From Pelargonium cotyledonis (taxonomy: Eukaryota; Streptophyta; Magnoliopsida; Geraniales; Geraniaceae), in NCBI GenBank assembly GCA_036897625.1, contig JAYMTA010000546.1:1-27087 (forward strand): a stretch of DNA of 27,087 nucleotides. The letters are read 5' to 3'. A program made the translations under genes and the position numbers. Numbering within the stretch: the first letter of the stretch is position 1; every line of letters starts with the position of its first letter. The notes beneath the pieces were generated by a model that saw only the letters and a program-made list of their open reading frames with translations, was not told the origin of the DNA and did not search any database. Shown here piece by piece: positions 20,130 to 27,087 of this stretch.

Positions 20130-23100
20130 ATGGAGAATGTCGCAACGATATCGACGCCGACTCAGAGATATGCTGCAGCTGCTCTGTTCGCTCTCGCTCT
20201 TCACCAGTCTCAGATCCACCAGTCTTGTCCCACCAATTCTTTAGGCTCTCTCGCCGACGAGCCCATCGGCCAAGGCTTCAGCGTCGGCACAACCGTTTCT
20301 GTTTCTGATCAACCTAAGCTTTGGGTCCACGAACAATCCGGCCTTCTTTCCCATGTTTTCAGGTATTTGTTTTTGTATTTGAGGGTTGATTTACAATAAA
20401 TGGATGCGCTTCTGGTTTTATAAGTTATATTTGAATTCAATAAGCTGGTTCAGTGTCACTGGTCTTGTTCATTTGCTTAATTTTGGCTGTGGTTTAGTGC
20501 TCTTGGCTTGCTAAACATTGAAATAGGGATTCGTTATATGTGCTATTACTATTAGGGATTTAGGGTGGTCTAATTTGGGAGTACCATAGAATTGTAATGG
20601 AGGGGCTTTGCATGTTTTGTGACTAACTCTTTCATGGATTTGTGACATAATTAGGTTTCTAGAATTGGACGATCAAGCCGTGCAGGGGCTCAAGGAAACT
20701 GCTGGTTCTTCATCACAAGTCTGGCACCATGTTGGAGCGGTATGTTTTTCTACATGTACTTGAACGGATACGAGGAAGTGTAATGGATTGTGTTGTCTAA
20801 GAAATTCGAAAACTATATGTGTGAAATTCTTATATGTTAACTTGATTTTGCCTATCTTTTTTACTTTTCCTTTCATTTTTGTTTGGTTGAGTAGGATATT
20901 CATTTTATTACAGTTCTTGGCTTTACTCTCTGAGGAAAGTGATGGAAAGAGACTTTTCGTGAAAGAGCAGACAAGGAGCTTGGTTTGGAAAAAACTGTTG
21001 ATGCCGTGTTGCTTAACATTTAATCCTCTTCTTTTTCTTCAAAGGATGCTCCTGTAAGTCCTGAGCATCAGACAAAATGCCATGAAAATAATTTCAATAC
21101 TGAGACTGCGTTGCAACATTCTGGTGTGGCTGAGGAGCAATCTGAGGGAACACAGACAACAAGTTCCACTCCAAGTCACAATCACCAGACTGAAGGCCAT
21201 GAAAATAATTTCAATATTCGGACAGTTGCGCTCTCTGATGTGGATGCAGAGCCTTGTAAAGTCACAGACACAAAAGGTCCCAGGATCTCTGCTGAAGAAG
21301 TTACCTGCGATGAATCTGGACAGAAAAATGAGACAGCCATGAAAGAAGAATCACTGCTTAGTTATCAGAGGAAACTGGTACCTAGCATACATTGCTGAAG
21401 ATGATAACAACAGTTCTAAACTAGTAAAGGGCTATGATGCTCGGCATCGTGTGGCTTTGCGTTTGTTGGCAACGTGGTTTGGCATTGATTGCAGTAAAGT
21501 GGTTGGTCTACTTGAACTACTCAGTGGTACTTGTTTATTTTCTGAATTTGACCCCTCTGTCATATGCGGGAACCGTTTTGTAGGAAGCCCTAGAGATAAT
21601 TGCAGCTAGCTCTCTAATAGATTCAAGAGAAAACAAAGGAGAAACTAAAGCCTCAGAAGATCCCTGGCACAATTGGAAACGTGGAGGTATCTCTGGTGCA
21701 GCTGCTTTGACTGGAGGAACCCTGATGGCCATCACTGGCGGTATAAGACCTGTTAATCTCAACACAACCAATAGTTCTTCTTTCACTTATATGAGCTGGT
21801 ATCAATAGCTTCAAAGTTGTTGGTATTGTTGTTGAGTTTCTATCAGGTGTTGCTGCTCCCGCAATCGCTCATGGCATGACTGCCCTTGCTCCTACAATGG
21901 GGAGTATTGTCCCAGCAATTGGAGCCAGTGGATTTACTGCAGCAGCAAGTGCCACAGGATCTGCGGTTGGTTCTGGTGCTGTTGCTGCATCATTTGGAGG
22001 TATGATCTTTTTGGCATCTTCCAAATTACTTGGTACCTAGAACACCCAACATGCAAGTCCCTGAAGGTGCTTGCCGACTTTATCTTGTCCACTTTGTGAG
22101 AGAGATCCAAACAACAGTCTCCAAACCGTGTTTGTTTTCTCTTATATGAAGAGAGAAGAATACAAGGTAGATACTCGATTACTTACTCTGTGTGTATCCC
22201 AGCTGCTGGAGCTGGCCTTGCAGGGTATAATATGGCAAAAAGAGTAGGAGGTATCAATGAATTTGTGTTCAAAGAAATTGGAGAAACTCAAAACCAAGGC
22301 GTGAGTTCTATTATTTGTTAACTCCTTTGCTATTTTGGTTATTCAATATTGAGAGCTTGTGGTATTAGTGTTTTCAGGATTTACTGAAGGTATTCATTGA
22401 ATATGTGTTTTAACTGCAAGGATAGTTACTTTTTTTTTCTTCTTCTTTTTCCTTATAGTGCCTGGATTAGTTATGCATGAATGTTGTCAGTTGTCAGTTA
22501 TTGAGTTATTGCATCTTATTCATTTATACTAACTGATAATAAGAAATCTTAATTTCAGCGATTAGCGGTGGGAATATTCATCTCTGGGCTTGTTTTTGAA
22601 GGTGCAGATTTTATAACCCCTTGGGAAGGTCAAAATAATAAGTTGGAAAGGTATGGAATGCAATGTGCCGGCTTTCTTCCGAATGGAATTGTCAAGTACA
22701 TAAATGTGATAGCTTTTTATATATCTGTCATTTAATATGGGTTGGTTGTTTCACATAGAATATTAGTTTTTCACATCATAAGGATACATTAAGTTGATAT
22801 TTTTTCTTGTTATACAGTGTTTCTTGCCCATATATATTTTTTTTAATTTTCTTCTGTTTTGGGTTTCTTCATCATTTGAAGCAATAAATTATCTCCTTTC
22901 TTGGGTTCCAATAACTTGAATGACACACCCGCGCTAGATAGGGTGAAACTTCCTGGTTGCAATATGCCCTTTTGGCCTAGAAATTATCTTCTCGTACGTG
23001 CGTGTAATGCCTTTATGCTTGGTTTATACTCTTTTTTTGTCGTGTCATCCTAGAAAAGGAATCAAACAGATCAATTATGTTCATTGAGTGTGTCGAGTGA

Positions 23101-25384
23101 TCTATTGAATCGTATCTAGGAATATAACAGTTACAATTCAGAAACATATGTTTTACCAATTCCCTCAACTCAGTATCACTATTGTTCCATCTCAGTGCCA
23201 TAATTCTCAAAATATGCTCAAGTTGCTACATACCAATTTCATGTCTTTTGGCCTTCGTTAGAATCCATAAAAAGCACCCAGACTCCAACAATATGAAAGT
23301 TGAAGGGAAAAAAAGAAAAGAAAAAAGGACAGCATTCTCATGCCATGGGTCTTCAAATTTGAATTTGTGCTGATGATTTATTGACTAAACTTGTTTCATC
23401 TAAGATATTTTTTTATATTTTCTTGCTTAGTTTTGTGTATATGCCGTGGTTTGTTTTTAATGTGCTAAATATTTAGGTATGCGTTGCGTTGGGAGACTGA
23501 CGATTTGATTGCACTAAGCACTGCAGTTCGAGACTGGGTTACTTCAAGTATTTTTAATGAAGACATAACTATCAGAGTATCTTACCAAATTGCAATTTAA
23601 CAAGTATTGACAATACTGCTGCATGTTGCAGACCTTGCTCTGGAGTTGATGAATAATGGAGCAATGCTGACTGTATTAAGTGCACTTTTATCTGCATTGG
23701 CTATACCAGCAATGTTAGTCTCAGCAATTAATTATATTGATGGCAAGTGGGCTATTGCAGTGGACAGGTTATACTTACTTGATGGAAGGAGAACTCCCTT
23801 GCTTATTGAGATGAAGGATGTTGTGTAATGACATTTTGTTTACAAACATGCATGCATGCATGCAGACTGTTGTGAATCTCATAGGAAATGTCCAACATGA
23901 CAAGTTTACTTGCTGATGTTTCTTCCTAGGAAAGTTGATTTAACCCTTCAATGATGGAATGGGACTGATATGGTTTGTGTTTGTCTAATACATGTCACAA
24001 ACTCTCATGCATCACCATTTGGACTGGTCTATTTCTGGTCTGGAATATTGGTTTTCCTTGGTTTTTTTTTGATTGTCATGTTATTCATTTTTCTATAAGG
24101 TTTTGATGTTATTTCAAGATCTAGACTTTATTTATATGCATGATGAAACCAATTTTCTAAGAATGTATTTGGTAAATTTATGCATCATGGACCATGTTAT
24201 ACTGCGCAAACACCAATCTGGTTATTGTAGATATTACTTCTAATGTGATTCAGTTTGTTCGTACGAGTCTTCCAGAATATTCTGCACATCTTGATTCATC
24301 TACTTTCAAACTATTCTAATTTGTTTCAGATCTGATAAAGCAGGAAAGCTACTTGCTGATATATTATTACAAAAACTGCAGGGGAACAGGTACTACAATG
24401 TGTGCATTTATTGATTCATAGCAGCAGAACAAATTTCCAAGATTCTCAAACACATTCCAGGCCTGTGACACTTGTAGGATTCTCATTAGGAGCCCGAATA
24501 ATATTCAAATGTCTCTGGCACTTGGCTCAAAGAGAAGGAGATAATGGTAACATGATCAGCTATTTGATTGTTTGTCATTCTTGGTAAGGCTGCATATATG
24601 TTTGGATCATAATAGTCTGCTGCTACATTTGAGTAGCTGGACTTGTAGAAAGAGTAGTTCTTCTTGGAGCACCACTTTCACTTAAAGATGAACAGTGGGA
24701 CGTCGTGAGAAAGGTAGATGGATTCCTATATTGAATCCTTGTTTCAAGGACTTCAAATTCTCCAAGTTGATGCTGTTTTCGGTTTGCAGATGGTGGCTGG
24801 AAGATTTGTGAATGCTTATTGTTCAAATGACTGGACACTGGGAATTATTTACCGTGCGAGGTAGGTAATTATGGTTGCAAAAGATGAACTTCTAATAAAG
24901 GGAATTTCATACCAATGCCACAAGGAACCAGAACAATGTTGTACCTTGTTACTCTGCTCAGATGTTTTATGTGTGAAGCAATTGCAGATGACTTAAAGCT
25001 GTTGCTAGCTAGAAAATATACTTTATTTTCAATTCATGATATGGGTGTTATAGTGGATGCTATATATAATTTTTACATAGGATAGGACTAAACAGTTGAC
25101 CTTTACAGTTTACTTTCTCAAGGGTTAGCTGGAATTCAACCTGTTGATCTTCCTGGGATTGAAAATGTAAGTAAGTGGATAGAGTTTGCAATTGGGTTAG
25201 GTTGTTTCGTAGGTTTATGAGATTATTTAAAGCAACAGAGTTTGTGTTTGCATTGCAGGTTGACGTCACAGAGCTTATTGAAGGACACTTTTCCTATCTT
25301 TGCAAGACAAAAGATATTCTGGAACGTCTTGATTTGGAGTGTTACTATCCTGTGTTCAGGACTCAAGGTACCAAATCTTCATGA
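20130..25384 (+). CDS. DUF726 / TMCO4-like membrane hydrolase (At2g18100/At4g36210 type), disrupted third block
   Basis: Clear exons are 20130-20362, 20655-20739, 20914-20958 onward, 21430-21501, 21584-21740, 21847-21999, 22203-22300, 22559-22650, 23477-23547, 23632-23767, 24330-24389, 24461-24546, 24637-24713, 24790-24860, 25109-25166 and 25259-25384 (stop TGA). A Gly/Ala-rich membrane region (GISGAAALTGGTLMAITGG onward) is followed by VGIFISGLVFEGADFITPWE, a second membrane segment (LTVLSALLSALAIPAMLVSA) and an alpha/beta-hydrolase half with the nucleophile motif GFSLGAR. The family is little studied; human TMCO4 is its relative. Between 20914 and 21501 the family-like frame breaks twice: ADKELGLEKTVDAV and LAYIAED are each out of frame with neighbours. 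Treating 20959-21044 and 21378-21429 as introns restores one frame of 650 residues. Otherwise the locus is a recent pseudogene or carries assembly errors. Everything downstream of 21430 splices canonically and is open. Confidence 0.8.
21069..21215 (+). repeat. In-frame 117-bp spaced duplication in the TMCO4-like gene
   Basis: CCATGAAAATAATTTCAATA occurs at 21080 and again at 21197, exactly 117 bases (39 codons) later, with similar bases before it (HQTKCHENNFN versus HQTEGHENNFN). The multiple-of-three spacing suggests duplication while the segment was coding. It lies in a poorly conserved, acidic spacer before the membrane region. Confidence 0.8.
23847..23863. repeat. Short (CATG)n run in an intron
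   Basis: About four CATG units lie in the 562-base intron 23768-24329 of the TMCO4-like gene. CATGCATG is also the seed RY motif, but an intronic run of this kind is more simply a small simple repeat. Confidence 0.7.
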
Positions 25385-25600
25385 ATGGAAGAAACCAATA
25401 ATGTGTACCACATGATCTACTCCAATTCTTTTGTTTCTTTAGTTGGACATTCTTGCTTATAATAGATATGCTGTGTTTGGTATGTAGCGAAGATGGACTA
25501 AATTTAAGAGAGCTAGCATCACTCTGAAGTTTAATAAAATTTGCAAATCAAAGTTTAATATGATTGTAGGTAGCTTTTGAATTAGAATACTTTGTTTGAT
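25385..25600. other. 3' flank of the TMCO4-like gene
   Basis: AT-rich spacer expected to contain the 3' untranslated region of the TMCO4-like gene. AATAAAA appears near 25534, a possible poly(A) signal. No gene is seen. Confidence 0.4.
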
Positions 25601-25659
25601 AATGTAAATTAAGAATCAGAATGATATTCTCTAAACGAATGTAAATTAAGAATCAGAAT
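25601..25659. repeat. Exact 22-bp direct repeat, 37-bp period
   Basis: AATGTAAATTAAGAATCAGA plus AT occurs at 25601-25622 and again at 25638-25659. It lies just ahead of the RY motif in the distal oleosin promoter; function unknown. Confidence 0.9.
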
Positions 25660-26173
25660 TAGCCATGCATGCACCATGCAGTTTCTGTATTGTTGTTCCA
25701 TTTCATCCCCTTAATTAGGTGTTGTTGAACTTGATAAAGCCATAAATTCTGCTGAGTACGAGGGGTCCAGCCTTAAACGAGCCCGACTCGCTAAATATTC
25801 AGCCCTTCGTTATAATCGAGTTCGACCGAACCTTTGTGTCTATACGCATCAACCGAACTAATTTATTATTGGTCTTCATTTGTACCGTATACTCGTATGC
25901 ATCAAAATCAGCAACCAAAAGACACTACACACTGTGCGTACCAGGTGTCCAACGTTACCTTACACATATTCATGCAGAGCTCCACTTCGCCAACACAGCA
26001 CCACGCCACGTCACTACCCACCATGATACTGATCCAAACACCCCTATCATCTGCCACGCGTCCCTTTATTCCCTCCTTAAATAAGCAACATAATTAACAC
26101 AGCGAACACAAACATTCCAAACCCATATTTCACCTCCTCAGAAACAAACCATCAATTAAGCCGTCCGTACATC
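25660..26173 (+). promoter_or_regulatory. Oleosin promoter with seed-type motifs
   Basis: The region carries a perfect RY element CATGCATG (25664-25671) with a further CATGCA at 25675-25680 and another at 25971-25976. ABRE-like GCCACGTCAC sits at 26004-26013 and GCCACGCGTC at about 26053-26062. A TATA-like TTAAATAA (26077-26084) lies about 90 bases before the ATG. RY elements bind B3 factors (ABI3, FUS3, LEC2) and ABREs bind bZIPs; together they typify maturing-seed genes, matching the oleosin downstream. Frames at 25834-26097 in this stretch are not convincing genes. Confidence 0.6.
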
Positions 26174-26638
26174 ATGACCGATCAAGCCAGCTGGCCCACG
26201 GACCAGCGACTGCACCGAACGGCACCGCCGGCGCACCAGGCGGTCAAGTTCTTGACCGCAGCCTCGATAGGATCAACGCTGGTAGTGCTGTCCGGGCTGA
26301 CCTTAACCGGAACGGTGATGGCCCTCATCCTGGCCACGCCGCTGCTGGTTCTGTTCAGCCCCATCCTGGTCCCCGCCGGCATCGTGGTGGTCCTGGCAAC
26401 CGTCGGGTTCGTGGTCTCCGGCGGGTTCGGGGTGGCGGCATTGACGGCGCTGTTGTGGACATACAAGTACGCCGCCGGCGAGCACCCGGCGGGGGCGGAC
26501 CAGCTGGACTACGCGAGGATGAAGATAGCAAGTAAGGTGAAGGAGTACGGACAATATGTACAGCACATGGCCCATGATGCTACTCATCATAATGAAGGAC
26601 CTCATCGTCAACATCAAGGCCATGCTTATAGTTCTTGA
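26174..26638 (+). CDS. Oleosin, seed oil-body structural protein
   Basis: An intronless 154-residue protein. A short polar N-terminus (1-23) is followed by a long hydrophobic hairpin (about 24-97) with the proline knot PLLVLFSPILVP (P56, S62, P63, P67), the hallmark PX5SPX3P of oleosins. The amphipathic C-terminal part contains HPAGADQLDYAR and KEYGQYVQ and ends in a His-rich tail. Oleosins coat triacylglycerol droplets in seeds and pollen and prevent their fusion. The C-terminal segment is short, which suggests the low-molecular-weight (L) class lacking the H-form insertion; this is tentative. The coding sequence is strikingly GC-rich up to about 26530 compared with its AT-rich surroundings. 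ATG 26174 is the first in the transcript after the TATA-like site. Promoter motifs are listed separately. Confidence 0.96.
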   Translation: MTDQASWPTDQRLHRTAPPAHQAVKFLTAASIGSTLVVLSGLTLTGTVMALILATPLLVLFSPILVPAGIVVVLATVGFVVSGGFGVAALTALLWTYKYAAGEHPAGADQLDYARMKIASKVKEYGQYVQHMAHDATHHNEGPHRQHQGHAYSS

Positions 26639-26772
26639 AAACTCGTATATGAGTAGTGAGTACTCATGCATGGGCATGGTGGCTGGTGGGTTTTTAAGGT
26701 TATGGTGTAATGTTAAGGTTATGTTTAACTGTAGCTTGAATTGTGTGTCTTTAGCCATGGAATTTCTTTCTT

Positions 26773-26778
26773 AATAAA
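26773..26778 (+). terminator. Putative poly(A) signal of the oleosin gene
   Basis: AATAAA lies about 135 bases after the oleosin stop codon, in a normal plant 3' position. The remaining sequence to 27087 is AT-rich and shows no gene. Confidence 0.5.
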
Positions 26779-27087
26779 TCTATTTCTAATTTCCTCAATT
26801 AGTTGAGATGTAATTTTAAGGTCATTATTTCGAGTATTTCTAGTAAATGGCTAAACTCACATTAGACATGAGAGTAAAAATCTATTCAAATTTAAATGTT
26901 TTGGCACAAATTCAACTCAATTTGTGCTGATCCAACCCAAAGAGCTTGGAGATCTGTAGAAGCTTTTTTCCCTCCACATTACAGCAACCTTGAATTGATA
27001 TTGAAATTGAACCCCAGAGTTTGAATAATCTTCATTCTAATTATTATTCGTATGTATGATTGGGTTATAATTAGAATATTCAAGAGT

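Noticed and set aside
25834-26097. Overlapping plus-strand frames upstream of the oleosin
   Set aside because: No similarity, overlapping frames, and position within a promoter with RY, ABRE and TATA-like motifs.
26182-26758. Two minus-strand open frames under the oleosin gene
   Set aside because: They are antisense shadows of the GC-rich oleosin coding sequence.
1-27087. CRISPR arrays, bacterial operons, tRNA or rRNA genes
   Set aside because: None seen on reading both strands; direct repeats found are tandem or transposon-like, and the sequence is clearly a plant nuclear region.

Overview
The window is nuclear DNA from a flowering plant, most likely a eudicot (possibly a woody rosid; species not identified). 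The basis is AT-rich non-coding sequence, many short GT-AG introns, and plant-specific families: a DYW-type PPR protein, a NACK-type kinesin-7, an oleosin and a broken ARC6 plastid-division gene. Arabidopsis gene names below come from memory of the families, not from a search.

Layout. 1-1449 is intronic or repetitive sequence ahead of the last seven exons (1450-3883, +) of an alpha/beta hydrolase of the CGI-58/ABHD5-like, At4g24160 type. One of its introns carries a MITE-like inverted-repeat element. 4250-5158 (+) is a decayed, intron-containing fragment of ARC6, followed by about 2 kb of unassigned, probably transposon-derived sequence. 7198-12158 (-) is a complete 12-exon kinesin-7 gene with a C-terminal NACK-binding domain, predicted at 1026 aa. 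13240-15567 (-) is an intronless 775-aa PPR-DYW gene. It shares a short divergent promoter containing two G-boxes with a zinc-knuckle gene, whose CDS at 17574-19510 (+) encodes 249 aa and nine CCHC fingers. 20130-25384 (+) is a DUF726/TMCO4-like membrane hydrolase gene whose third coding block is disrupted or intronized. 26174-26638 (+) is an intronless, GC-rich oleosin with seed-type promoter motifs.

The genes do not form a pathway; this is an ordinary euchromatic gene neighbourhood. The hydrolase next to the kinesin recalls the neighbouring Arabidopsis loci At4g24160 and At4g24170, suggesting conserved microsynteny. I see no RNA genes, CRISPR arrays or intact transposase genes, and no clearly novel system. 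The best leads are the possible intronization in the TMCO4-like gene, the HX4D-to-HX4E change in the hydrolase, a duplicated exon relic and repeated CDK-type sites in the kinesin, and the unprocessed ARC6 pseudogene.
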